DNA of 64,000 nucleotides from Salipiger thiooxidans (GTDB lineage Bacteria; Pseudomonadota; Alphaproteobacteria; Rhodobacterales; Rhodobacteraceae): NCBI RefSeq assembly GCF_900102075.1, contig NZ_FNAV01000007.1, positions 186,001 to 250,000 of the forward strand, read 5' to 3'. Shown piece by piece: positions 16,214 to 24,661 of this stretch (position 1 is its first letter; each line of letters starts with the position of its first letter). The notes under the pieces were generated by a model. It saw only the letters and a program-made list of their open reading frames with translations, ran no database searches and was not told where the DNA came from. The position numbers and the translations under genes were made by a program.

Positions 16214-17021
16214 GCAGACCTCCGTCCGTGAGAGCCTCTTCGAGGCTCATGTGGGCGCCGATCAGCGCCTTGGTGTAGGCCTCGCGCGGGGCGCGGATGA
16301 CCTGCTCCCACGGGCCGTGCTCGACCACGTGGCCGCCCTGCATGACAACGACGCGGTCGGCGACCTCGGCCACCACGCCAATGTCATGGGTGATGAGCAG
16401 CACACCGTCGCCGGTGCGGTTGCGGATCTCGACCAGCAGGTCCAGCACCTGCGCCTGCACCGTGACATCAAGCGCCGTCGTCGGCTCGTCGGCGATCAGC
16501 AGCGACGGCTCGAGCGTCAGCGCCGCTGCGATCATCACCCGCTGGCGCATGCCGCCCGAAAGCTCGTGCGGGAAGGAATTCATCACCCGCTCGGGCTCGG
16601 GGATGCCCACGTCGGCCAGCGCCTGCAGCGCGCGACGACGGGCGGCGCTGCGCGACATGGCGCGGTGGCGCACCAGCCCTTCGGTCATCTGGCGTGCAAT
16701 CGAGAGCACCGGGTTGAGGCAGGTCATCGGCTCCTGGAAGATCATGCCGATGCGGTTGCCGCGGATGTTCTCCATCTCGCGCCGCCCGCAGGCTGCAAGG
16801 TCGCGGCCCTCGAAGAGAATGCTCCCCCCCACATGTGCGCTGTCGGGCAAGAGCGACATCACGGCGAGCGAGACGCTGCTCTTGCCGCTGCCGGACTCGC
16901 CCACGAGCGCCACGATCTCGCCGGGGTTGACGTCGAAGCTGACGCCGTCGACGGCGGCGGGAGCGTCCGGGCCGCCGTAGCGGATCGACAGGTCGCGGAC
17001 GGAGATCAGGGCCCCGGTCAT
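16206..17021 (-). CDS. ABC transporter ATPase, DppD/OppD type
   Basis: A 271-residue ATPase from ATG 17021, which overlaps the stop of the upstream permease (ATGA). Walker A GESGSGKSS, Q-loop MIFQEPMTCLNPVLSI, signature ELSGGMRQRVMIAAAL, Walker B LLIADEPTTALD and ITHDIGVVAEVADRVVVM are all intact. MTCLNP and the sequence after it are typical of oligopeptide/dipeptide importers. It is somewhat shorter than the common 320-330-residue form, with the C-terminal Cys-rich tail missing. Confidence 0.9.
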   Translation of the reverse strand: MTGALISVRDLSIRYGGPDAPAAVDGVSFDVNPGEIVALVGESGSGKSSVSLAVMSLLPDSAHVGGSILFEGRDLAACGRREMENIRGNRIGMIFQEPMTCLNPVLSIARQMTEGLVRHRAMSRSAARRRALQALADVGIPEPERVMNSFPHELSGGMRQRVMIAAALTLEPSLLIADEPTTALDVTVQAQVLDLLVEIRNRTGDGVLLITHDIGVVAEVADRVVVMQGGHVVEHGPWEQVIRAPREAYTKALIGAHMSLEEALTDGGLHG

Positions 17022-17881
17022 GAGCGCCTCCTGCGGCTCTTGGGATCGGTCAGATCGCGGATGCCGTCGCCGATCAGGTTGAAGCTCAGCACCGTGAGGC
17101 AGATGGCGAGGCCGGGGAAGATCAGGATCCACGGCGCGCGGCTGATGTAGTTGCGCCCCGAGGCGAGAATCGATCCCCATTCCGGCGAGGGCGGCTGCAC
17201 GCCCAGCCCGAGGAACGACAGGCCCGCCGCCGACAGGATCGCCGAGGAGAACCCGATGCTGCCGATGACGATGAGGCTCTGGAGGATGTTGGGCAGCACC
17301 TGGATGCGCATGATGCGGGCGGGGGCGGCCTGGGCGATCTGCGCCGCCTCGACATAGGGCTTGGCGCGCTCGACGGCGGCGAGCCCATAGGTCACGCGGG
17401 CGTAGAACGGAATCAGGCTGATCGCGATGGCGATGGTCGCGTTCTCGACCCCGGGCCCCATGAAGGCCACGAGCGCCAGCGCCAGCAACGTGTCGGGAAA
17501 GGAATAGACCACATCGACGATGCGCAGCAGCAGCGCCTTCACCCGCTCGGGGCAGAAGGCGATGATCATGCCGAAGGTCACCCCGAAGAGCAGCCCCACG
17601 GCCACCGCGGCGAACCCGATGCCGAGCGACAGGCGGGCGCCCAGCAGCACGCGGCTGAAGAGGTCGCGGCCCAGCTCGTCGGTGCCGAACCAATGCGCGG
17701 CGGAGGGGCCGGTGAGGCGCGGGCCCGAGGCCATCTTGAAGGGATCGTAGGGCGCGATCCACGGCGCGAGAATGGCGGCCAGCACGACGATGCCGAGGAT
17801 CAGCGCGCCCACGGCGATATTCCACTGGCGCAGCGCGGCGGGCAGGCGCCGGGGGCGGTGGTTGGTGGTGGTGTCGGTCAT
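17018..17881 (-). CDS. ABC transporter permease, DppC/OppC type
   Basis: A 287-residue permease from ATG 17881 (4-base overlap with the DppB-type gene). It has the family N-terminus (IAPYDPFKM, HWFGTDELGRDLFSRVLLGARLS as two adjoining motifs) and the cytoplasmic EAA loop around VEAAQIAQAAPARIMRIQVL. SFLGLGVQPPSPEWG is the usual conserved end motif. About six membrane helices are expected. Confidence 0.9.
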   Translation of the reverse strand: MTDTTTNHRPRRLPAALRQWNIAVGALILGIVVLAAILAPWIAPYDPFKMASGPRLTGPSAAHWFGTDELGRDLFSRVLLGARLSLGIGFAAVAVGLLFGVTFGMIIAFCPERVKALLLRIVDVVYSFPDTLLALALVAFMGPGVENATIAIAISLIPFYARVTYGLAAVERAKPYVEAAQIAQAAPARIMRIQVLPNILQSLIVIGSIGFSSAILSAAGLSFLGLGVQPPSPEWGSILASGRNYISRAPWILIFPGLAICLTVLSFNLIGDGIRDLTDPKSRRRRS

Positions 17882-18801
17882 CGGCGGCGGACCCTCGGAT
17901 CGAGCAGCCCGTACAGCAGGTCGAGCGCGGTGGTGACGAGCACGATGGACGTGGCGAAGATCACGATGAACCCCTGCACCAGCGGGTAGTCGCGCTGCAG
18001 CATCGCCTGGATGGCGAGCCGCCCGATGCCGTTCCACGAGAACACGTTCTCGGTGATCACCTGGCCGCCCAGCAGGTGGGCGAAGACCAGCCCGACCACC
18101 GTCACGACCGAGATCATCGCGGGCCGCATGGCGTGGACGAGAAGCACCTGATGCTCGCGCAGGCCACGGGCGCGCGCGGTGCGGATGTAGTCCTCGTTGA
18201 GGATGTCGACCAGTGCCGAGCGCGTCATCCGGGCCACCAGCGCGCTGTGCACGACGCCCAGCGTCAGCGCGGGCAGGACGATGTTGCGGGCGCTGGTGCC
18301 GGCGACGGGGAACCAGCCAAGGTGCAGCGAGAACACCTGGATGAAGGTGAGCCCCATCCAGAAGCCGGGGATCGAGACTCCGAGGATGGCAATCAGCATC
18401 ACCGCGAAATCGGCGGCCCGTCCGCGGTTCACCGCGGCGATGAAGCCCATCGGGATGCCCAGCACCAGCGCGGTGCCAAGCCCTGCCACCGCCAGCGCGA
18501 TGGTGTTGGGCAGGCGGTCGAGCAGCAGCTCGGCCACCGGCTCGCCGCCCCGGATCGTGGTGCCGAGATCGCCCTGCAGCGCGTTGCCGGCATAGAGCAG
18601 CGCCTGTTTCCAGACCGGTTGGTCGAGCCCGTACTGGGCGGTGAGGCGGGCGATGTCGTCCGCATCGGCGCTGCCCGACTGCGCCAGCATGGCGGTGATC
18701 GGGTCGCCGGGCACGACATGGATCAGGACGCCCGCGAGGATCACCACCACGAGGATGGTGATGAAGGCGGTCAGCAGGCGTCTGGCGACGTAAAACAGCA
18801 T
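17878..18801 (-). CDS. ABC transporter permease, DppB/OppB type
   Basis: A 307-residue permease with the expected single helix at the start (MLFYVARRLLTAFITILVVV), the VPGDPITAM motif and QYGLDQPVWKQ. The EAA loop is DYIRTARARGLREHQVL. It follows the binding-protein gene after 77 bases containing a hairpin, a common arrangement that lets the binding protein be made in excess. Confidence 0.9.
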   Translation of the reverse strand: MLFYVARRLLTAFITILVVVILAGVLIHVVPGDPITAMLAQSGSADADDIARLTAQYGLDQPVWKQALLYAGNALQGDLGTTIRGGEPVAELLLDRLPNTIALAVAGLGTALVLGIPMGFIAAVNRGRAADFAVMLIAILGVSIPGFWMGLTFIQVFSLHLGWFPVAGTSARNIVLPALTLGVVHSALVARMTRSALVDILNEDYIRTARARGLREHQVLLVHAMRPAMISVVTVVGLVFAHLLGGQVITENVFSWNGIGRLAIQAMLQRDYPLVQGFIVIFATSIVLVTTALDLLYGLLDPRVRRR

Positions 18802-18829
18802 GGGCGGGTCCGGTCGGGGAATGCGGGGA

Positions 18830-18855
18830 GCCGGCGCAGGATGTCCCGCGCCGGC
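18830..18855 (-). repeat. Intra-operon hairpin between binding protein and permease genes
   Basis: GCCGGCGC (18830-18837) and GCGCCGGC (18848-18855) are perfect complements around a 10-base loop, just past the binding-protein stop. Such hairpins often protect the upstream message or cause partial termination. Confidence 0.5.
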
Positions 18856-18878
18856 CCGGCCTCAGGTGCGCGGGGCGC

Positions 18879-20417
18879 TCACTCGGCGATCTTCACGTCG
18901 TTGAAGAGGATCGAGGCGACGAAGCCGGTCTTGAAGCCGTCGATCTTGTCGGACGAGGCCCAGAGCCAGTTCCAGCCCGGCGACACCAGCGGCACGGCAT
19001 AGCCCTCTTCCAGCAGGATCTTCTGGATCTCCTGCAGCTTCTCGACGCGGGCATCGCCGGTCAGGGTGCGCTGCTCGTCGAGCATCGCGTCCATCTCGCC
19101 GCCGAGGCCCATGTTCACGAAGCCCGGGGTCTTCCACATGGTGGTCATGTAGTCCGAGTCGACGCCCGAGTAGCCCATGGTCCAGACCACCGGGGTGCCC
19201 TCGGTGCGCATGTTCTCCTGCGACATGTGGTCGAAGAAGGCGGCGACCTCACGGGTCTCCAGCTCGGCCTGCACCCCGATCTCGGCGAGGTTCTGCTGCA
19301 TCATCTGGTGCATCTGGTCGAAGCCCGGCAGCGCGTGGACCGAGAGCTTGACCTCGAGCGGGCTGTCCTGCGTGTAGCCGAGCCCCTCGAGGATCGCGCG
19401 GGCGGCGTCGGGGTCATAGCTCACGCCCCACTCGGCGCATTTCTCGAGGTCGACACCAATCAGCCCGGGCGCGGCGGGGCAGGTGGTCGGGCTCACGAGG
19501 CCTTCGTAGGCGATCATCGCGTAGGAGTCGCGGTCGAGCCCCATGCCGATGGCACGGCGCACGTCGGGGTTGTCGAGCGGCGGGATCTTCCAGGTGAAGG
19601 CGGTGAGCACCTGCTGGCCCGAGAGGTCGGCCGAGTAGACCTTGAACGCCGGGTCGCTGTCGAGCAGCGCCGCCTCTTCCAGCGAGGGCTCGGCGAGGTC
19701 GACCTCGCCCGAGCGCAGCGCCGCCATGCGGGCGACGGCCTCGGGGATCACCACGAGTTTCAGCTCGTCGACATAGGGGCGGCCCGGGTTCTCGATCAGC
19801 GGATTGAAGTTCTGGTACGCGTCGTTGGCCGCCAGCGTGATGTGGTCGTTGCGCGACCATTCCACCAGCTTGAAGGGGCCGGTGCCAACGGGCTCGAAGC
19901 CGCCATCCGCGGTGACCGAGCCCTGGCACATCATCGGGATCGAGAACGAGCCGAGGTAGGACATGAGCGGGCCGTAGGGCTCGGTCATGGTGACGGTCAC
20001 CACGTTGCCCTCGGTGGTGACGCTCTCGATCGGACCATACTGCGCGAGGCGCGGGTTCTTGGTCTCGGGGTCGCGGGCGCGGTCGAAGGTGAAGACCACG
20101 TCCTCGGGGGTGAAGGCCGAGCCGTCGTGGCAGGTGAGACCCTCGCGGATGGTGAAGGCGTAGCTCAGGTTGTCGTCCGAGATCTCCCAGCTTTCGGCAA
20201 GGCCCGGATGCGCCTCGCCCGACGCGTCGAGGGTGACCAGCGTGTCGAACATCAGGTTGGTGATCTGGCTCGACTGGGTCGTCGAGACCTGCTGCGGGTC
20301 GAGCCCGTCAGCATCGACGCCGCGCGCCACGGTCAGGGTCGCGGCCATGGCGGGCAGGGCCGTCAGGGCGGTCGCGCCGGTCAGCAGCGCGAACAGGGTA
20401 TTCGAGGCTTTTGTCAT
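18879..20417 (-). CDS. ABC transporter substrate-binding protein, family 5 (peptide/nickel type)
   Basis: A 512-residue periplasmic binding protein with a signal peptide ending at PAMA. Family 5 features include VDADGLDPQQ, the TIREGLTCHDGSAFTPEDVV stretch, FEPVGTGPFKLVEW and DNPDVRRAIGMGLDR. The domain normally binds oligopeptides, dipeptides, opines or other polar amides. Placed 54 bases after the amidase stop in the same direction, it is the first transporter gene of the unit. A short palindrome CAGGC-TGA-GCCTG at about 20445 lies in that gap. Confidence 0.9.
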   Translation of the reverse strand: MTKASNTLFALLTGATALTALPAMAATLTVARGVDADGLDPQQVSTTQSSQITNLMFDTLVTLDASGEAHPGLAESWEISDDNLSYAFTIREGLTCHDGSAFTPEDVVFTFDRARDPETKNPRLAQYGPIESVTTEGNVVTVTMTEPYGPLMSYLGSFSIPMMCQGSVTADGGFEPVGTGPFKLVEWSRNDHITLAANDAYQNFNPLIENPGRPYVDELKLVVIPEAVARMAALRSGEVDLAEPSLEEAALLDSDPAFKVYSADLSGQQVLTAFTWKIPPLDNPDVRRAIGMGLDRDSYAMIAYEGLVSPTTCPAAPGLIGVDLEKCAEWGVSYDPDAARAILEGLGYTQDSPLEVKLSVHALPGFDQMHQMMQQNLAEIGVQAELETREVAAFFDHMSQENMRTEGTPVVWTMGYSGVDSDYMTTMWKTPGFVNMGLGGEMDAMLDEQRTLTGDARVEKLQEIQKILLEEGYAVPLVSPGWNWLWASSDKIDGFKTGFVASILFNDVKIAE

Positions 20418-20471
20418 CGGTTCGGTTCCTGTTGGAGGAGGGACTGCAGGCTGAGCCTGTCGTTCTGGCGT

Positions 20472-21896
20472 CTAGGCGCCGTAATGGATCGGAGGCCGGC
20501 TATCGGCCCACGGCCGTGCGGCCTCGAGCTGGCCGGCAAGGCGGAAGAGCAGCGCCTCGGCGGCGGGGCGGGCGGCGAACTGGCAACCGATGGGCAGCCC
20601 GTCGGCATCGTGCATCCCCGGCACCGACATCGCGGGCGAGCCCGAGATGTTGAAGAGATGGGTGTAGGGCATCCACGTGAGGTAGTTGGTGTAGTGCTGC
20701 TCGGGCGTGACGCTCAGGTCGAAGCTGCCGAGCCGCACCGGCGGCTTGGCCAGCGTCGGCGACAGGAACACGTCGTAGTCGTCGAAGAGCGACAGCACCG
20801 CCTGCGCCACCTTGTGCGTCCCCGCGAGACACTGCGCGTAGTCGGTGGCCTTGATGGTGCGGCCGCGCTGGATGATGTCCCAGATCACCGGGGCGAAATC
20901 CCCGGGGCCGACAGGACGGCCGAGGATCTTTTCCTCGATCTCCATGTCGGTGGCGTACTCGGCGTTGATCATCATGTTGAAGTCGCGCCAGCCGCTCTCG
21001 GGCAGGTCGATGTCGCGCCATTCGCAGCTGTGGCCGAGCTCTTCGAGCAACTTCACCTGCGCCTCGACGGCGCGGATGCAGTCGGGGTGGGTCGGCGCGC
21101 CGTAGGGCGCCCTGGTCGAGACGGCGATGCGCAGCTTGCCCGGCGTCCGGCCTACCTCGGCGGCGAAATTGCCGCCCGCGGGGGAGTTGTAGAACTGGTG
21201 CGGATGCGGGCCCGCGGTGGCATCGAGCAGCGCCGCGCTGTCGCGCACGGTCCAGGTCAGCGCGTGCTCGCACAGCATCCCCATCCAGCGGTCGCCGTCG
21301 GGCGCCGCCGGGTTGCGCCCGCGCGAGGGCTTCATGCCGAAGACCCCGCAGCACGAGGCCGGCACCCGGATCGAGCCGCCGCCGTCGTTGCCATGCGCCA
21401 TCGGCACGATCCCCGCCGCCACCGCCGCGGCGCTGCCGCCCGACGAGGTGCCGGTGGTGTGGCCCGGGTTCCACGGGTTGTGCGAGGCGCCGTGGGCGCG
21501 GGACTCGGTGCTCCAGTCCATCGCGAGCTCGGGCACGGTGGTCTTGCCGAAGATCACCAGCCCCGCGTCCTTGTAGCGCTTCACCAGCTCGGTATCCGCC
21601 TCGGCGGGCCGGTTCAGCCGCGGGCCCCAGGCCGAGCCGGTGGGCTGGCCCGCGTAATGGGCCGTCAGGTCCTTGAGCAGGAAGGGCACGCCCCTGAAGG
21701 GCCCGTCCGGCAGGCCCGCCCGAATGGCGGCGCGGGCGGCGTCCTCGAAGGTCGAGACCACGACGTTCAGCGCGCCGTTCACCGCAGCGGTCGCGGCCAT
21801 GGCGGCGTCGAGCAGGTCGTCGGGCGTGGTTTCGCCACGCCGCACGAGATCGGCAAGCCCCACGGCATCGTGGGCCAGGTACTCTTCGGGCGTCAT
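20472..21896 (-). CDS. Amidase signature family enzyme
   Basis: A 474-residue amidase with the complete Ser-cis-Ser-Lys triad: Lys75 in FLLKDL, the Ser pair in HTTGTSSGGSAA (151-152), and the nucleophile Ser175 in GNDGGGSIRVP. It hydrolyses a C-N amide bond; the family covers acylamides, aryl amides, and acyl amino acid amides. It is transcribed ahead of the peptide-type transporter and behind the peptidase-like hydrolase. A lux-box-like palindrome lies 86 bases upstream of its start, so it may be induced by the LuxR protein of this cluster. No signal peptide is seen, so it would act on imported substrate. Confidence 0.9.
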   Translation of the reverse strand: MTPEEYLAHDAVGLADLVRRGETTPDDLLDAAMAATAAVNGALNVVVSTFEDAARAAIRAGLPDGPFRGVPFLLKDLTAHYAGQPTGSAWGPRLNRPAEADTELVKRYKDAGLVIFGKTTVPELAMDWSTESRAHGASHNPWNPGHTTGTSSGGSAAAVAAGIVPMAHGNDGGGSIRVPASCCGVFGMKPSRGRNPAAPDGDRWMGMLCEHALTWTVRDSAALLDATAGPHPHQFYNSPAGGNFAAEVGRTPGKLRIAVSTRAPYGAPTHPDCIRAVEAQVKLLEELGHSCEWRDIDLPESGWRDFNMMINAEYATDMEIEEKILGRPVGPGDFAPVIWDIIQRGRTIKATDYAQCLAGTHKVAQAVLSLFDDYDVFLSPTLAKPPVRLGSFDLSVTPEQHYTNYLTWMPYTHLFNISGSPAMSVPGMHDADGLPIGCQFAARPAAEALLFRLAGQLEAARPWADSRPPIHYGA

Positions 21897-21981
21897 TGTC
21901 TGTCTCCGTTGCCGACCGGGAGCGCCGTGTCGGCGCTCACCGGTCCTGTTCCGCAGGGTAACGCCAACGGCGCGTAGCGAT

Positions 21982-22001
21982 AGCTATCGGAACTGATAGG
22001 G
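21982..22001 (-). promoter_or_regulatory. Lux-box-like palindrome upstream of the amidase gene
   Basis: On the minus strand CCCTATCAGTTCCGATAGCT is a 20-bp imperfect palindrome with CTATC/GATAG arms. It matches the box upstream of luxR at 13 of 20 positions in the same orientation, sharing CCTATCAG. It lies directly after the hydrolase stop codon and 86 bases before the amidase ATG. Confidence 0.55.
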
Positions 22002-22916
22002 TCAGGCGTCGTCACGGCTGCGCAGGTAGGCGCTCACCTCTGCCATGCAGGCTTCGCGCTCCTCGTAGTGGGGCATGTGGCTGGACTCCTCAAAGACGAC
22101 CCAGCGGTTGTCGGGGATATTCTCGACGAAGGGCTTCACCACCAGCGGCGTCGCCTCGTCGTGGCGACCCGAAATCACCAGCGTCGGTACATCGATCTGC
22201 GAGAGCCGCTCCTCGACGGTCCAGTCCTTGAGCGTGCCGATGACGTGGAACTCGGTCGGGCCGTTCATCGCGCCATAGACGGTGGGATCCTCGGCCATGG
22301 CATCGAAGGTGCGCTGCACCTCGGCGGGCCAGGGGTCACAGCGGCAGACGTGCGCGCGGTAGAAGACATCCGTCGCCGCGAGGTACTCGGGGTCGTCCAT
22401 GGTGCCGGCCTGCTCGTGCTTGAGCAGCGTCTCGTGGATGCCGCCGGGCAGCGCCTTGCGCAGGCGGTTGGCTTCGGCCACCCAGGTTTTCATCGAAGCG
22501 GGCGAGTCCGCGATCACCAGCGCCTTGAGACCCTCGGGCTGCCGAACCGCGTGCTCCGAGCCCAGCATCCCGCCCCAGGACTGGCCAAGATAGGCGTAGC
22601 GGTCGGCGATGCCCAGCGTCTTCAGCAGGTTGTCGAGTTCTGCGAGGAACAGTTCGACCGTCCAGAACTCGGCGCCCTTCTCGGGCAGCCGGGTCGAGGC
22701 GCCGCAGCCGAGCTGGTCGTAGTGGATCACCGCCCGGCCATCGAGGGCGGCGAGGTCCTTGAAACTGTCGACGTAGGAATGGGTGCAGCCCGGCCCCCCA
22801 TGGGCCACCACCAGCGGCAGCGGCCCCGCGTCGAGATCGCCCGTCACCCGATACCAGGTCTTCCACTCTCCGAATTCGGCAAAGCCTTCGCGCACCGATA
22901 TGGTCTCCGACGCCAT
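22002..22916 (-). CDS. Proline iminopeptidase-family alpha/beta hydrolase
   Basis: A 304-residue hydrolase with HGGPG (residues 39-43, the oxyanion-hole motif of proline iminopeptidases), the nucleophile elbow GQSWGG (Ser113), Asp in [11 protein letters not shown] and the catalytic His in [10 protein letters not shown]. The family removes N-terminal Pro or hydrolyses small amides. The GQSWGG motif is the peptidase S33 form. pip genes next to a LuxR solo are the defining context of plant-responsive LuxR regulators (OryR, XccR, PipR), where pip is a direct target. It lies 93 bases downstream of luxR with its own lux-box-like site. Confidence 0.87.
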   Translation of the reverse strand: MASETISVREGFAEFGEWKTWYRVTGDLDAGPLPLVVAHGGPGCTHSYVDSFKDLAALDGRAVIHYDQLGCGASTRLPEKGAEFWTVELFLAELDNLLKTLGIADRYAYLGQSWGGMLGSEHAVRQPEGLKALVIADSPASMKTWVAEANRLRKALPGGIHETLLKHEQAGTMDDPEYLAATDVFYRAHVCRCDPWPAEVQRTFDAMAEDPTVYGAMNGPTEFHVIGTLKDWTVEERLSQIDVPTLVISGRHDEATPLVVKPFVENIPDNRWVVFEESSHMPHYEEREACMAEVSAYLRSRDDA

Positions 22917-22975
22917 GTCCCTGTCCCTTCTGGTCGTTCGGGGACAAGGCTACCCGGCGCGGGACGGCGCGGCCT

Positions 22976-22993
22976 AGCTCTCAGAAATGAGGT
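22976..22993 (-). promoter_or_regulatory. Lux-box-like site upstream of the hydrolase gene
   Basis: On the plus strand AGCTCTCAGAAATGAGGT has outer CTC/GAG arms and shares CTCTCAGA and TGA with the box upstream of luxR, but is 2 bases shorter between half-sites. It is 60 bases upstream of the hydrolase ATG. This is the weakest of the three sites. Confidence 0.35.
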
Positions 22994-23009
22994 ATCCGGG
23001 TGGAGGGGG

Positions 23010-23771
23010 TCAGATCAGCCGCCGCCGCGTGGCGATGGTCACCGCGTGGGTGCGGTTGCGGGCGCCGAGCTTCCGCATCGCGGCGTTGAGGTGCATGACC
23101 ACGGTCGGCACCGAGCGGTCGATGATCCGGGCGGTCTCCTTGGCGGAGTTCCCGAGGGAGGCATAGGTCAGGCACTCGCGCTCGCGCGGGGTCAGCCGGA
23201 CCTCCTGCGTGCCGTCTTCGTGGTCGAAGCCCAGCAGCTCGACCGCCGACTGGTTGAAGAGATGCGCGATGAGCGACAGGTCGGCGATGGCGCGCGAGGT
23301 GCTGCCCGACCAGTTCTGCCGACGCCCGAGGCTTACCCCGGTCACCGTGGCGAAATCGCCGTTGGGCAGGTGGATCGGCACCGTCACCCCGGAAAACACC
23401 TCGCGCTCGCGCAGGTAGGACATGACCGGCTCGATGTCGGGGGTCAGCATCGGGCGGATGATGCTGTCGATGTCGGAATCGTAGCTCCAGCAGAACGGCG
23501 CCGCGCTGCGCATCGCCACCCGCTGCACCGGGTCGAGGCGGATGTACTCGTCCTCGGACCAGTGCTGGCGCATCTCGTCGCCGAGGTTGCGTTGTTCGAA
23601 GACCGAGGGGATCGGCACGTCGGCGCCAAGGCCGCTGACCATCGGCGTGTAGTCATAGATCATCCCGTCGAAGCCGACGCCCTGCATCTGGCGGAAGGCG
23701 GCATCGACCCGCTGCCCGAGATGGCTGCCCTCGGACAGGCGGTTGCGGATGGACTCTATGGTGTCGTGCAT
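23010..23771 (-). CDS. LuxR-family regulator with autoinducer-binding domain, plant-responsive solo type
   Basis: A 253-residue protein from ATG 23771. The N-terminal ligand domain (about residues 15-170) contains EMRQHWSEDEYIRLDP and APFCWS. Aligned on the Asp-Pro pair (D80-P81) and Trp95, the residues at the usual Trp57 and Tyr61 positions are Met67 and Trp71. Those two changes define the plant-associated LuxR solos that bind plant-derived compounds instead of acyl-homoserine lactones. The C-terminal LuxR HTH starts near LTPRERECLTYASLGNSAKE. No luxI gene is present in the window. The pip, amidase and Dpp-type genes downstream are its likely targets, and a 20-bp lux box 64 bases upstream suggests autoregulation. 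Confidence 0.85.
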   Translation of the reverse strand: MHDTIESIRNRLSEGSHLGQRVDAAFRQMQGVGFDGMIYDYTPMVSGLGADVPIPSVFEQRNLGDEMRQHWSEDEYIRLDPVQRVAMRSAAPFCWSYDSDIDSIIRPMLTPDIEPVMSYLREREVFSGVTVPIHLPNGDFATVTGVSLGRRQNWSGSTSRAIADLSLIAHLFNQSAVELLGFDHEDGTQEVRLTPRERECLTYASLGNSAKETARIIDRSVPTVVMHLNAAMRKLGARNRTHAVTIATRRRLI

Positions 23772-23834
23772 CTGGTGATCCGATTGGTCCCGATCTTGCG
23801 CTGTCCAGTCTCCATAAGCGGGGGCCCGAGGGCG

Positions 23835-23854
23835 ACCTGTCAACTCTGATAGGT
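23835..23854. promoter_or_regulatory. Lux box between luxR and the divergent acylase pseudogene
   Basis: ACCTGTCAACTCTGATAGGT is a 20-bp dyad with ACCT/AGGT ends and 7 of 10 paired positions, the standard size and ends of a lux box. It is 64 bases upstream of the luxR ATG and about 100 bases upstream of the divergent penicillin-acylase-like gene, so it could control both. Confidence 0.65.
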
Positions 23855-23955
23855 GGCGCGGGCATGGGGGGCGCGCGTAAGTTCGGCAGGAACTGTCCGC
23901 ATTCCGGTACGCTGCCGAATTCCCGGGCGTCCCGGAAGACACGGAGCCTCCGCCC

Positions 23956-24484
23956 ATGCCCGCCCTCCATGCCCCGCCTTCGAGATCTGGCGCGAGTCTG
24001 TCGGCATCCCGCACATCCGGGCCAAGAGCGATGCCGCCGCGTGGGAGGGACTCGGCTGCATGCATGTCCGCGACCGGGTGATCCAGATGGACCTCACCCG
24101 GCGCCGCGCCTATGGCCGGGTGGCCGAATGGGCCGGACCCGAGGCGCTGGGTCGGAAGAACCACGCCGCACATGACGACGAGGCGCGCGCCATGCTCGAC
24201 GCCTACGCGCGCGGCGCCAATGCCGAGATCGCGCGGTTGCGTGAGGCTGGCCAACTGGCAAGGGAATACGCGCATCTCTCCCGGCACGCGCGGCGATCCG
24301 CCGAGACCGCGGCACTCTGCCGGCGGCTGCTCGACTGGGACGGCGTGATGGCGCGGGCGGCGACGCGGCGCAGCCCCACGGGCAGGACCAGCACGGCCTC
24401 TGGTCCGAGGGCGAGATGATCCCGATGCTCTACGACTGGACGCTGATCGAGGCGCGGGCCCAGCTAGAGACGGCCGGGGCGTAG
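23956..24484 (+). pseudogene. Broken penicillin acylase-family (Ntn hydrolase) gene
   Basis: ATG 23956 begins MPALHAP; a small frameshift follows, then AFEIWRESVGIPHIRAKSD, GLGCMHVRDRVIQMDL and GRVAEWAGPEALGRK, the alpha-chain start of penicillin acylases. After about 120 codons the sequence jumps to a short C-terminal-like piece (LLDWDGVMAR) and shifts frame again. The active-site Ser of the beta chain and some 600 residues are missing. Intact relatives hydrolyse N-acyl amides, including acyl-homoserine lactones. Its place opposite luxR under a shared lux box suggests a lost part of the same system. Confidence 0.65.
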
Positions 24485-24565
24485 TCAGGCGCTGGCCCGG
24501 ACATCACCGCGGTCGGTTGCCAGAGCCGCCCTGTGCCAGTGCAGGGGCGCCAACGGCCCCCGGGT

Positions 24566-24661
24566 CTATGGCTCTGCAGCCCGGTGCCACTGGCGCCAGC
24601 GTCCCGGTGATTGTCCTTCGTGCCGCCGGAATATGCGGGTGAAATGGCTCTGGTCCGAAAA
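24566..24661 (-). pseudogene. AraC-type HTH fragment
   Basis: The minus frame ending at 24566 reads FSDQSHFTRIFRRHEGQSPG and RWRQWHRA, the last helix-turn-helix of an AraC-family regulator. Upstream the sequence is out of frame and unrecognisable, so only the C-terminal tip is left. Confidence 0.55.

Noticed and set aside
20440-20460. Short palindrome CAGGC-TGA-GCCTG between amidase and binding-protein genes as a fourth lux box
   Set aside because: It lacks the ACCT/AGGT ends and the 20-bp spacing of the other sites; more likely an mRNA hairpin.
19227-21977. Long plus-strand open frame opposite the binding protein and amidase genes
   Set aside because: Both minus-strand genes are unmistakable; the opposite frame is a composition effect.
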